51,950 nt of DNA from NCBI GenBank assembly GCA_944380285.1, contig CALWGZ010000013.1, positions 1 to 51,950 on the forward strand, given 5' to 3'. The notes beneath the pieces were generated by a model. The model did no database searches, was not told the origin of the DNA, and was given only the letters and a program-made list of their open reading frames with translations. Positions 36,336-43,754 of the stretch are shown piece by piece. Position 1 is the first letter of the stretch, and the number at the start of each line of letters is the position of its first letter. The stretch is from an uncultured Christensenellaceae bacterium (GTDB lineage: Bacteria > Bacillota > Clostridia > Christensenellales > UBA3700). The translations under genes and the position numbers were made by a program.

Positions 36336-36539
36336 CTACTTCAAATTGTCCAAAGCCTCATAGATATTGGTCGCTCCGCCGATCGCCGCGAGTATCTCCT
36401 CTTCCGTTTTGCAACGGTCCATCAACTCGGCGACCATGTCTGCTTCCGCTTCGTTGCGAGCCATGCAGAAAATCTTTTTCATTGTGGACATCGAATAACC
36501 CGTCTCGGTAACTTTTTTCAATAATTCCTTCGCTTTCAT
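36336..36539 (-). CDS. Small helical hypothetical protein
   Basis: 67 residues, starting MKAKELLKKVTETGYS with DRCKTEEEILAAIGG near the end; predicted all-helical and not recognised. The ribosome site is poor; an internal start (MSTMKK) is possible. Lies between the lipoprotein gene and the 62-residue gene in the same direction. Confidence 0.45.
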   Translation of the reverse strand: MKAKELLKKVTETGYSMSTMKKIFCMARNEAEADMVAELMDRCKTEEEILAAIGGATNIYEALDNLK

Positions 36540-36658
36540 CTGGTTTTTCTTGCAATTTCTATTTCATTGCTCAAATTGATCTCGATGATTTTTGTTACGA
36601 CAGACCGCGGCGGTGCGCCTTAGGCGCACCCCCGTACGGCAAGCGTCGGACAGCTGCG

Positions 36659-37489
36659 TTACAACAGCGTATAGTTGTCGAAGATCTCCTGCAAGTCGTC
36701 GTCCGTAACGATATCTTTTTCGTACGCCTCGCTCAACTCGCAGATCTCGCCGTCTTTCCACACCTCGATCGGATATCCTTTCGGCCAAGAGAAAGTCACA
36801 TCTCCGATCGTCGTCTCCTCGAGCACGTCGGGCCACACGCCGTGATATTGTCCGTGGTAAAACACCGCCACGACCGCGCCGTCGAAGACGCCGAGGAAGG
36901 GAGCGAGCGTGACGTCCTCTATCGTCGCGTCCGCATGCTCGGGCAAGACGAATTTTTCCAGACGATCTTGCCTTGCGCTCGTTTTGAGGTCGTCGAGCGC
37001 CTGCGGCGCATTTTTGGCTACGGACAGAGTTTTTACGGCGGAAGACTCTTGTTTTGTCAACTCCAAGACGACGCAATATTGCCTTTGGCGCAACTCGTCG
37101 GAGCCGTTCAGCTCAACCGTCAACGCGTCGCCGACGATCGAATATTTTGCGTCGAGATCGCCTGCGCCCGAGCACAGCCCGAACAAAACCGCGATCGAAT
37201 TTTGCTCAAAAAACGCGTCGCCGTAGCTCTTCATCTCGACCGCCTTGCTCAAATCTTCGCGCAATTTTTCGTATTCTTCCGCACTCTCGCAGATCATCGC
37301 GAAGTCGCCTTCGTCGCCTTGAAGAGCCTTGTCGCATGCGTGTCGGTCAAACCCCGCGTCCGCCAATTGCGCTCCGTCGTACGCCTTCGCAAAGACGACG
37401 CCTTCCGCCTCGTCGCCGCACGCCGCCGCGCACAGCGCCATCGACAACACCAACGCCACCGCGACCGCCCCAACCATCATCTTTCTCAT
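36659..37489 (-). CDS. Lipoprotein of unknown function
   Basis: 276 residues. The signal peptide MRKMMVGAVAVALVLSMA runs into the lipobox LCAAAC, so the mature protein should be lipid-anchored at the cell surface. The mature part is acidic with no recognised domain; PFLGVFDGAVVAVFYHGQYH is a hydrophobic beta-rich patch. GAGGAGGAAAT precedes the start at 37489. Probably monocistronic. Confidence 0.7.
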   Translation of the reverse strand: MRKMMVGAVAVALVLSMALCAAACGDEAEGVVFAKAYDGAQLADAGFDRHACDKALQGDEGDFAMICESAEEYEKLREDLSKAVEMKSYGDAFFEQNSIAVLFGLCSGAGDLDAKYSIVGDALTVELNGSDELRQRQYCVVLELTKQESSAVKTLSVAKNAPQALDDLKTSARQDRLEKFVLPEHADATIEDVTLAPFLGVFDGAVVAVFYHGQYHGVWPDVLEETTIGDVTFSWPKGYPIEVWKDGEICELSEAYEKDIVTDDDLQEIFDNYTLL

Positions 37490-37719
37490 ATTTCCTCCTC
37501 GGGACAGCCACCGCCGCCCCGCTTTTCGGGACAACATCCCTCGGCTTTATCATATATCAAATCCGCAGCCCTGTCAAGACCGAAATGTCCCATTGCAAGT
37601 GCGGCAAAAACAAAAAGCCGCCCACCGGGCGACCTTGTCGTGTCGAGCAAAGGCTGCACGTTAGGCATTGCGGCAAAGCTGCATGCAAGCTCGAAAAAGA
37701 GGCGGTTCATACACGTTAT

Positions 37720-39012
37720 CTAACGTTCACCCACCCCGATATAGTCGTATTCGGCATACCAAAAGCTCTCTTTCATGAACTCGTTTTCAAACATTGCCAA
37801 AAGAGTCTCCATCTCGTCAAAGGCATGGAATTTGTCCGAATCTCCCGGATGAGCTTCCCAATCCTTTCTGAAATAGTTGACGCGATAAGAAAAACTTTCG
37901 CGGAACAAATCTTCCCGTTCGTCCATATCCATCTGTGACGTATCGCGCATGAAGCTGAAGATCGAGATATCGGAAAAGCCGGCTTCCGACAGCCAATTAT
38001 AGAGTTTGCGGCCGTTTAGTCTATCCGAGGTGTTGGGGCATGCGAGCGTCTTGTCGATGATGGTTTTCATCAACATACGGGGGTCTGGATATGCGAGTTT
38101 CGTGCCGTCGTCGGAACCGCGCAAGATGATTTTGCCGCCCTTGACCAAAAGCCGCTTCAAATTTCGGAGTACATGCTCGGGATCTTTCAAATGATGCAGC
38201 ACCAAAGAGCTGAATACGACATCGAACCCCTTTATGCCGCGCTCGCGCATAAACTCATCCATTTTGGCGCGAAAATCGTCCGCTTCAATGTCCATGACGA
38301 AAAATTCGAACTTCTCCGGGGAGTTGGCGTTGGCATAGTCAACGCATTTTTCGTCGCGATCGATACCGAAAACTTTGGTATATTTGGAATCGTTGAACCT
38401 TGAAATCGTCACCGTTCCGAACGCCGAACCGACATCCAAAACCAATCCGCCGCCATAGTGCGACAGCACGTCCATATCGCTCGAATAGGAGTTTTGGCTC
38501 TGTATCGCAAGGCGCGCCTTTTCGTCGCCGTAATTGACATCGTAAGCCGAGCTGCGCCGCATTTTCCAGGAAAAAGCCTTTTCTTGCGGCTTGGAAACAA
38601 GGCGCTCGTCTATCAACTTTTTATAGTTTTCGCTGATGAGATTGGGATCGATTTGTTGCAGACCGTTGCGCCCCTTGATTGCCGCGATATCTTCGGGGAG
38701 ATTGTCCGGAATACTCCCGTTGACAAAGACGGGGACAACGTTTTTATTGAGCTTCAACGCCAAACTCAATTCCTTGCGCACCCAATCGTCTTCGTCGAAA
38801 ATGCGTTCCGAAAAAGTCGAGTCCGATACTATCAATACAAAATCCGTACAGTCATCGATGTTTTGGCGAATGATGTCGGGAAAAGTGCCGGACCGAAGAC
38901 TTTTGAGGTCAAAAAACACGGAGAAGTTTTCCGCAATGAGTTCTTTATAGAGCAGGTATGCCGGATAAAAGCCGTCTTTTCTGCGATAGCTGATAAAAAT
39001 TTGATTGCCCAT
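37720..39012 (-). CDS. TIR domain - SAM-dependent methyltransferase fusion
   Basis: 430 residues. TIR domain at about 1-130: IFISYRRKDGFYPAYLLYKEL, FVLIVSDSTFSERIF and the glutamate in DDWVRKELSLAL in the position of the NADase catalytic residue. Residues about 180-330 are a class I methyltransferase: motif I VLDVGSAFGTVTISRF, an acidic FGIDRDEKCVDYA after strand 2, VVFSSLVLHHL and LVKGGKIILRG. The last 100 residues are family-specific. The target of methylation is unknown. TIR domains that act in defence are usually fused to sensors or sit beside them; here the methyltransferase-like domain could be the sensor or a second effector. GAGGGAAAAC precedes the start. Confidence 0.8.
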   Translation of the reverse strand: MGNQIFISYRRKDGFYPAYLLYKELIAENFSVFFDLKSLRSGTFPDIIRQNIDDCTDFVLIVSDSTFSERIFDEDDWVRKELSLALKLNKNVVPVFVNGSIPDNLPEDIAAIKGRNGLQQIDPNLISENYKKLIDERLVSKPQEKAFSWKMRRSSAYDVNYGDEKARLAIQSQNSYSSDMDVLSHYGGGLVLDVGSAFGTVTISRFNDSKYTKVFGIDRDEKCVDYANANSPEKFEFFVMDIEADDFRAKMDEFMRERGIKGFDVVFSSLVLHHLKDPEHVLRNLKRLLVKGGKIILRGSDDGTKLAYPDPRMLMKTIIDKTLACPNTSDRLNGRKLYNWLSEAGFSDISIFSFMRDTSQMDMDEREDLFRESFSYRVNYFRKDWEAHPGDSDKFHAFDEMETLLAMFENEFMKESFWYAEYDYIGVGER

Positions 39013-39140
39013 GTTTTCCCTCGTTGTCGTTTGCCCCTTCCCTTTACAACAATTATAACAAAGCCGAGTCCAAAAGTAAAGAGAGAGTGGTTTATTTTGA
39101 GCGCGCCGCCTCGCTTCAACGTCAAAGACTCGTGCTTGGC

Positions 39141-39169
39141 TTGACAAAAAGTATGACAAACTTTATACT
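39141..39169 (+). promoter_or_regulatory. Strong promoter P1 of the TTGACA-N17-TATACT family
   Basis: TTGACA (39141-39146), 17 nt, TATACT (39164-39169) then G. It drives the short coding transcript at 39229-39300. Confidence 0.8.
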
Positions 39170-39228
39170 GACAGTGCGGCGTGTTGAGGTGCCGGACAGG
39201 CGTCGCAACGTCGAAGGAGGTGATGTTT

Positions 39229-39300
39229 ATGCAGGCGTTTGCCGAAAAGCTAACGCAAGCGTTGATGATACTCCTCAAAGGTGAAGTCAAGCATGAATAA
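39229..39300 (+). CDS. 23-residue peptide with perfect ribosome site
   Basis: MQAFAEKLTQALMILLKGEV ending KHE, an amphipathic/hydrophobic helix, begins eight bases after AAGGAGG (39214-39220) and about 55 nt downstream of P1. The sequence TCACCTCCTT at 39327-39336 is the exact complement of AAGGAGGTGA (39214-39223), so the ribosome site can be masked by the 3' part of its own transcript. The palindrome GCGGTACCGC lies between. Not recognised as a known toxin; size and helix would suit a small membrane-active or regulatory peptide. Confidence 0.55.
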   Translation: MQAFAEKLTQALMILLKGEVKHE

Positions 39301-39422
39301 GTCAAGCTCTCGAGCGGTACCGCGAGTCACCTCCTTCAAGCAAATCGGCGCACCGACAACTCAAGTAGCAATAAAAGGAAGATCGTTGTAATAAAACGCG
39401 GTCGGTTTTTCGCAAACAGGTA

Positions 39423-39530
39423 TTGACAAAAGTTGCCATGTCGCATATACTGTATATGCAAGATAAAACTTGCATTGTCTTGTGTATTGAAAAAATACCG
39501 CAGTAGGGCTTCCGTGATCGCGGGAGCCTT
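39423..39530 (+). ncRNA. Promoter P2 and short structured transcript
   Basis: TTGACA (39423-39428), 17 nt, TATACT (39446-39451), then a likely start near 39458. Downstream are a TGCAAG/CTTGCA hairpin and a GGCTTCC/GGGAGCC hairpin (39507-39528) followed by only three T's, so the 3' end is uncertain. Confidence 0.5.
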
Positions 39531-39630
39531 TAAGCTGTTCAACGGTCGGCAACATGACAGCAATCGGCATTGAAAAGTTGTTGTGCTCGCACGCTGTACG
39601 GAAGTACGAGAAATATTTTTGTCGGAGGGG

Positions 39631-39763
39631 TTGACATTCCCCGAGGTTTGGCTTATACTGTCAGTGGAAGTTGATGTATCAACATCACTTCTAAAATTCG
39701 AGATTTCCAGACGGGTGGGCAATTGGAGCCTTCGTAGGTCGGAAAATTCTCGAATTTTTTCTT
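39631..39763 (+). ncRNA. Promoter P3 and about 98-nt small RNA with terminator
   Basis: TTGACA (39631-39636), 17 nt, TATACT (39654-39659). The transcript (about 39666-39763) folds into a 5' hairpin GAAGT-GATGT/ACATC-ACTTC and a long hairpin AAATTCGAGA/TCTCGAATTT that ends in a T run, enclosing a C/G-rich unpaired part. No reading frame with a ribosome site is present. Good promoter, structure and terminator in under 135 bp make it a credible small RNA. Confidence 0.6.
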
Positions 39764-39808
39764 TGTCATTTGATATATACCTTACGCCGCCGTTTTGGAT
39801 GGCATGAT

Positions 39809-40021
39809 TTATCCGGCATTCTCGGCGCGGCTCAAATCGAACTCGTCGAACGCTTGACTGCCATGATAAGCAGCAAGCAGGTTGCCTTCCTTGTCCCTCA
39901 CCTTGCTGTCCTTGAAGAAGTCGCGCTGCCCCTGCGAAAGCACCTTGCCTTCGCTGTCCTTTCTTGCCAAAGAGTGCCTTCCATCGTCCTTCTTGGAAGC
40001 ACAAGAATTATTTGACAGAGG
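39809..40021 (-). pseudogene. Remnant of a mobile-element polyvalent protein (ADP-ribosyltransferase-type region)
   Basis: In frame after the stop of the 80-residue gene, the minus strand reads RDFFKDSKVRDKEGNLLAAY then HGSQAFDEFDLSR before a TAA. This matches the start of the ART-like domain (KVVDENGxPLxVYHGT..FxxFD) found in giant polyvalent proteins of phages and conjugative elements. It has no start and is cut short, so it is a leftover of a larger gene. Confidence 0.6.
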
Positions 40022-40358
40022 TTATTGCGGACTTTCTTTGCTCGCTTGCACTGCCGCCCTTACTATCTCCGCCTCTGTCGTTTGCAGTTTTCCCTCTTTG
40101 AGATTGCTCTTGACCCACTCGTTGAACTTGCCTATCTTCTCTTCTGTGTTGAGCAGGTGAAGAATCAATACCTTGTTGCTCTCCGACAGAGGAATTTCTT
40201 CGTCTATCGAGTGAAGTAATGCTATTAACGCTTTTCGGTACGGATTGTTTTTGTCTATCGCCATTTTCAAATTCCTCCAAGTAAGTTTGATACTGGTTTT
40301 CAGTGATTTTTTCTATAATTTGGTAGCCTAAATCTGAACTATCAAATTTTTCAATCAC
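40008..40358 (-). CDS. Overlapping small ORF in the mobile remnant
   Basis: A GTG-started frame, MIEKFDSSDLGYQIIEKIT then ENQYQTYLEEFENGD, looks like real protein for its first ~35 residues. From there it runs through the 80-residue gene in another frame and becomes Q/R/S-rich, which suggests a lost stop or a frameshift near 40255. It overlaps the upstream 72-residue gene by about eight bases. Confidence 0.3.
   Translation of the reverse strand: MIEKFDSSDLGYQIIEKITENQYQTYLEEFENGDRQKQSVPKSVNSITSLDRRRNSSVGEQQGIDSSPAQHRREDRQVQRVGQEQSQRGKTANDRGGDSKGGSASEQRKSAITSVK
40022..40264 (-). CDS. Small mobile-element-associated protein
   Basis: 80 residues (MAIDKNNPYRKALIALLHSI ... ASKESPQ), all-helical, with GGAGG nine bases before the ATG. 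It is in frame with the polyvalent remnant that follows its stop codon. Its ATG lies inside the preceding overlapping frame. Function unknown; the setting suggests a piece of a decayed conjugative or phage element. Confidence 0.5.
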   Translation of the reverse strand: MAIDKNNPYRKALIALLHSIDEEIPLSESNKVLILHLLNTEEKIGKFNEWVKSNLKEGKLQTTEAEIVRAAVQASKESPQ

Positions 40359-40569
40359 ATACCATTCTCCATTGTATGAGATGAGATTTTGTCTCCCGCT
40401 TTAATGTCAGCTCTATGCGCCCACCATACCGCGAGAGTATTTGCTTCGCTTCCGCCACTTTCTTGATATGATGGGAATGTTTTGTATATAAGATTGCTTT
40501 TATTATATCTTGACCGTCTTGCCGTGTCAATAGGCGAAGCCGCCGCTCTTCCCTTTTTGTCAACGCCAT
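40351..40569 (-). CDS. Small hypothetical protein of the mobile remnant
   Basis: 72 residues, MALTKREERRLRLLTRQDGQ at the start, basic and helical, ending KSHLIQWRMVCD. No ribosome site is visible and no family recognised. It is the first of three overlapping small frames on the minus strand, divergent from promoter P4. Confidence 0.4.
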   Translation of the reverse strand: MALTKREERRLRLLTRQDGQDIIKAILYTKHSHHIKKVAEAKQILSRYGGRIELTLKRETKSHLIQWRMVCD

Positions 40570-40630
40570 GACGTTGCAACAATTGTGTTGTAAACCTGCA
40601 AAAAGACGCACGAGAGCTGTTTGCCGAATG

Positions 40631-40743
40631 TTGACAAATCCGGCATCTTGAGATATACTGGTAGAGGAATCTGTACCGCGTCTCGCTTTGGGCGTATCGT
40701 CGGGGGCTTGTTCACCCGATAGCGCGGCAAGGATTCCTTTTTA
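40631..40743 (+). ncRNA. Promoter P4 and 78-nt small RNA with terminator
   Basis: TTGACA (40631-40636), 17 nt, TATACT (40654-40659). The transcript from about 40666 begins GGAATC and CCGCG, encloses a TATCG-CGGG/CCCG-ATA hairpin, and closes with CGCGG, GATTCC and a T run (40738-40742). The whole RNA is therefore one branched stem ending in a terminator. It diverges from the small minus-strand genes. Confidence 0.65.
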
Positions 40744-40939
40744 GTGTCTATATATTGAAACGGCGGCAAAAAGCCTGTTCGTCATGGCGTCAAAAGGAAG
40801 GGGATCGATCTTGACGACAACGAACAATCATATGCAAAGACAAACAAAGGCAAGCAACGCGTACAAAAAGCGGCAACAAACAACAAGAGCGCAAAACAGG
40901 CGATGATTGCAAATAAAACGACAACAAGGAGATGACAAC

Positions 40940-41476
40940 ATGTTGAAAGCAAAGAGGATCACGGCGACGAGCGACGAATTGTTCCAAAAGGTCATGGACC
41001 TGTACGAACTCTCCTTCCCTGCCGTCGAAAAGAGAGATCGCGCCGACAACGAAAAACTTTTGAGCGATGAGCGGTTTTGGCTGCTTGCGCTCTTGGACGA
41101 CGGCGCATTTGTGGGCATGGCAGGCATATGGGACGCGGAAGGGATGCTGTATGTCGAGCATCTGTGCACGTCGCCCGAACTGCGCGGAAAGGGATATGGG
41201 GCGGCGGCGCTCGAATTGTTCAAGGCTTCGGGCAGGACGGTCGTCCTCGAGATCGAACCGCCCGAAGACGAACTCACAAAAAGGCGGCAAAATTTCTATT
41301 TGCGCAACGGCTTCGGCTTCAATCCGTACGTCCATCACCACCCCCCTTACCGCGCCGGCGACGAGCGGCATTTGCTCAACGTGATGTCATTCCCTCCTCC
41401 TACGGGCATTTCAACGGTGTTTTCGCTGGAGCGATTTATTGAAGAGATCGTCGCAAACAAAGACAAAAAGGCATAA
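40940..41476 (+). CDS. GNAT-family N-acetyltransferase
   Basis: 178 residues. The acetyl-CoA loop is LCTSPELRGKGYGAAALELF, followed by VVLEIEPP and FYLRNGFGFNPYVHHHPPYR, all typical of GNAT enzymes. Substrate unknown. The ATG follows AAGGAG at nine bases. It lies just past P4 and ends in two strong hairpins. Confidence 0.85.
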   Translation: MLKAKRITATSDELFQKVMDLYELSFPAVEKRDRADNEKLLSDERFWLLALLDDGAFVGMAGIWDAEGMLYVEHLCTSPELRGKGYGAAALELFKASGRTVVLEIEPPEDELTKRRQNFYLRNGFGFNPYVHHHPPYRAGDERHLLNVMSFPPPTGISTVFSLERFIEEIVANKDKKA

Positions 41477-41482
41477 AAAGAC

Positions 41483-41511
41483 AAAAACGGCGCGTTTGGG
41501 CGCCGTTTTTT
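41483..41511 (+). terminator. Rho-independent terminator
   Basis: AAAAACGGCGC / GCGCCGTTTTTT with a short loop, seven nt after the GNAT stop. Confidence 0.85.
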
Positions 41512-41542
41512 GCAAAACGCAACAGACAAAGAAAAGTGAGCA

Positions 41543-41578
41543 AAAAAGTGCGTTTTTAGTGCAAAAAACGCACTTTTT
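41543..41578. terminator. Symmetrical A/T-flanked hairpin, bidirectional terminator
   Basis: AAAAAGTGCGTTTTT and AAAAACGCACTTTTT form a 15-bp perfect stem around a six-base loop. It follows the GNAT terminator by about 30 nt and would act in both directions. Confidence 0.6.
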
Positions 41579-42018
41579 CGGCAAAAATGACAAAAAATAA
41601 AAACAACGCAAAACACAGCGCGAAAACGTCGATTTTGCCAAAAACAAACGATTTTGAAAGACGTAGCGGCGTTTGCGTGATCTCGGAGCGATTTTCGAAG
41701 CAATTCAAGGAAGATATCCGATCGAAAGGGGCGTAATAGCGTTAAGGCGCGTTTGTGAATGCGTGATGCCGGAGCATGGCGCCGTGTGGCGGAGAGTCTT
41801 TTGCGGAAAGGTTGAAAAGGATCATGTTGTGGGGCGTGGGTGTTGGATTGGAGCGTGAGGGTTGGGTTTAGGAAAAGAGGAAGCCTATAGAGGGGCGCTT
41901 TGCAATCAAATCGCTTTTGTCGGAAGAAGCGAAGGAGTGCACTGCCCTACGCGCTCGAGGAGACGAACGAGAAGAGAAAGAGGCGAGGCGAAAAGAAGGG
42001 CAATGTACCGAAAAAGCG
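41579..42018. other. Gene-free stretch
   Basis: About 440 bp, G-rich on the + strand in its second half. No gene, repeat or structured element stood out. Confidence 0.4.
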
Positions 42019-42047
42019 TTGACAAGGGGTTGGCGTGGTGAGATAAT
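42019..42047 (+). promoter_or_regulatory. Promoter of the antitoxin-like gene
   Basis: TTGACA (42019-42024), 17 nt, GATAAT (42042-42047), 20 nt before the ribosome site AAGGAGG. Confidence 0.7.
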
Positions 42048-42081
42048 GCAATCAAGAAAGAAATACAAGGAGGTAGCCGTT

Positions 42082-42282
42082 ATGGACGACAACAAAAAAG
42101 TGAAGTTTAGTAATCGTGAAATCGAAGGTATAGCAAAAGCAATCGCGCTGGCGGATCTTGCGGCTCGCTCTCCCAAAGAGAAAAATCCGAGCATTCCGAT
42201 GGTTGAAGATGAACTCTATCGCCGGGCTATGAAAGAGGGTATCGCAAAGTATAATGCTTTGAAAGCCGAAGGCAAAATTTGA
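42082..42282 (+). CDS. Small protein upstream of a zeta-like toxin remnant (putative antitoxin)
   Basis: 66 residues: MDDNKKVKFSNREIEGIAKA then a helical AIALADLAARSPKEKNPS and a charged end. AAGGAGG is eight bases from the ATG. It is followed after three bases by a frame that opens with a P-loop of the zeta-toxin kind, so it probably is the antitoxin or partner of such a toxin. Family not recognised with certainty. Confidence 0.55.
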   Translation: MDDNKKVKFSNREIEGIAKAIALADLAARSPKEKNPSIPMVEDELYRRAMKEGIAKYNALKAEGKI

Positions 42283-42285
42283 GCT

Positions 42286-42354
42286 ATGGAGTATGTATTT
42301 TTTGCCGGGGCGAACGGCGGCGGCAAAAGCATACCCTGCGATTTGAACAAATAA
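42286..42354 (+). pseudogene. Truncated zeta-toxin-like P-loop ORF
   Basis: A 22-codon frame MEYVFFAGANGGGKSIPCDL ending NK. MxxxFxAGxNGxGKST is the N-terminal Walker A of zeta-type toxins, which phosphorylate UDP-GlcNAc or nucleotides. The expected T after GKS is changed to I and the frame stops after six more residues, then a terminator follows; the rest of the toxin is gone. An inactive remnant. Confidence 0.55.
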
Positions 42355-42358
42355 CGAA

Positions 42359-42393
42359 AAAGCGGTCCCCTGCCCGGGAGCCGCTTGATTTTT
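42359..42393 (+). terminator. Rho-independent terminator
   Basis: AAGCGG-CCC / GGG-CCGCTT stem followed by GATTTTT, just after the truncated P-loop frame and before the end of the convergent glycosylase gene. Confidence 0.7.
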
Positions 42394-42405
42394 GTGGTAT
42401 GGTCA

Positions 42406-42924
42406 TTAAGTTCTGTGCGGCGCGCCGGCTTTTGAGATGCAGCTATCGAGCACATTGCGCCACTCTTCTTTGCGCTTAGGGGATCTGCCGTTGTTTGCCG
42501 CGCTTGTGCTCATAACCGCCTCGCAGCGAACGGCGAGGGCTCCGAATTGTTTTTTGTACGCTCTTGCCAATTTCTTGCCGTTGAGAACGATCGTCTTGAT
42601 GTCGGATCGATCGATCAATGCCTGTATTTCTGCCACGCTGCGGTATGCGCAATTTTTGATGTCTTTGTTCGACGACCCGACGATCTCGCAAGACTTTATC
42701 ATGTCCCATACGGCGATATGATGCGTGAGCAAAAGCGCCTCTTTTTGGCTATCGCTTATCGGCAGAGGCTCTTGAAAGCACTCGCAGATCAGCTTCCAAA
42801 AGCAATTGGAAGGGTTGGAGTAATAACTTTTTTGAGTTCGGCTTTTCTCGGAAGGAAACGCCCCGAGTATCAACACTTAGGCGGCGGCGTGGTATATCGG
42901 CGGCAATCCTTTCTGTCTCGGCAT
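42406..42924 (-). pseudogene. DNA-deoxyinosine/uracil glycosylase interrupted by an in-frame stop
   Basis: The reading frame opens at 42924 behind AAGGAG with MPRQKGLPPIYHAAA, meets TAA at 42879-42877, and goes on in the same frame as VLILGAFPSEKSRTQKSYYS then NPSNCFWKL. Homologous glycosylases read GLPPxYDxNSKxLILGSFPSxxS, so only one codon is disrupted (a K/E codon changed to stop by a single base). The rest of the domain is intact to the end (IKTIVLNGKKLARAYKK). A GTG directly after the stop could re-initiate, but would drop the N-terminal strand. These enzymes excise hypoxanthine or uracil from DNA. Confidence 0.7.
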
Positions 42925-43259
42925 GACGGCTCTCCTTGATCTTGTCGTTGCGATCATTGTAGCACAAACGCGCTCAAAACGGTATCGAAAAGCGGTCGAT
43001 TTGCGAAAACTCGCTTGTAAAAATGCGGTGCAAAGCAAGTTGATTTTTTCGTGCCCGTGTCTATAAAATATATAAATTATTGCGACAAAGAGGATCGGGC
43101 GTTGCCGGCAAGCGCGTATCGCGGCGCCTAGTGATATGCCCTGCGCGCATAGATGTCGATAAAAAATAAGTATTTTACTTTGTCGCGCGCGCGTGCTATC
43201 ATCAAGGTGTAAGAGCGCCGCCGCGCGGAGAAAGCGCGCGGCGGCAAGGAGGAAGAAAC
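42925..43259. other. Divergent intergenic region with hairpin in the flavodoxin leader
   Basis: 335 bp holding the glycosylase promoter to the left and the flavodoxin promoter to the right (TTTACT, 17 nt, TATCAT, 43173-43202). A GCCGCCGCGCG / CGCGCGGCGGC hairpin (43215-43245) ends directly at the flavodoxin ribosome site AAGGAGG and could limit its translation. No other gene seen. Confidence 0.45.
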
Positions 43260-43739
43260 ATGGCAAAAGTTTTGGTCGCATATTTTTCGGCAAGCGGCGT
43301 GACCGCGCGCGTTGCGCACGCTCTCGCGCAAGCCGTCGGAGCGGACATTGAAAAGATCGAACCTGCGCAGCCCTATACGGCGAAGGACCTGGATTGGATG
43401 GACAAGATGAGTCGCTCTTCGCGCGAGATGGACGACGAAAATTGCCGCCCCGACCTCGCCGAGACGATCGATGTCGCAAAGTACGACGTTGTGTTTGTCG
43501 GCTTCCCCATTTGGTGGGGGATCGCGCCGCGCGTCATTCAGACGTTTTTGGAGAGCGGCGAGTTCGCCGGCAAGACGGTCGTGCCCTTCTGCACTTCCGG
43601 CGGCAGCGGCGTCGGCAAGACGGACGAGGTCTTGCACAAGTGCTGCTCGGCGCAGACAAAATGGAAGCCGTGCAAGAGATTGAGCGCAGCGATCTCGCCG
43701 CGCGAGCTCGGTGCGTATGTCGCGTCCTTGAAACTGTGA
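43260..43739 (+). CDS. Flavodoxin
   Basis: 159 residues. The FMN phosphate loop AYFSASGVTARVA (S-x-S-G-x-T) opens the protein; VVFVGFPIWWGIAPRVIQTF and FCTSGGSGVGKT are the two isoalloxazine-binding loops. It carries electrons with bound FMN in the cytoplasm. First of a three-gene operon with the CMD and cupin genes; AAGGAGG precedes the start. Confidence 0.9.
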   Translation: MAKVLVAYFSASGVTARVAHALAQAVGADIEKIEPAQPYTAKDLDWMDKMSRSSREMDDENCRPDLAETIDVAKYDVVFVGFPIWWGIAPRVIQTFLESGEFAGKTVVPFCTSGGSGVGKTDEVLHKCCSAQTKWKPCKRLSAAISPRELGAYVASLKL

Positions 43740-43754
43740 GGAGGGTCAAAAACC

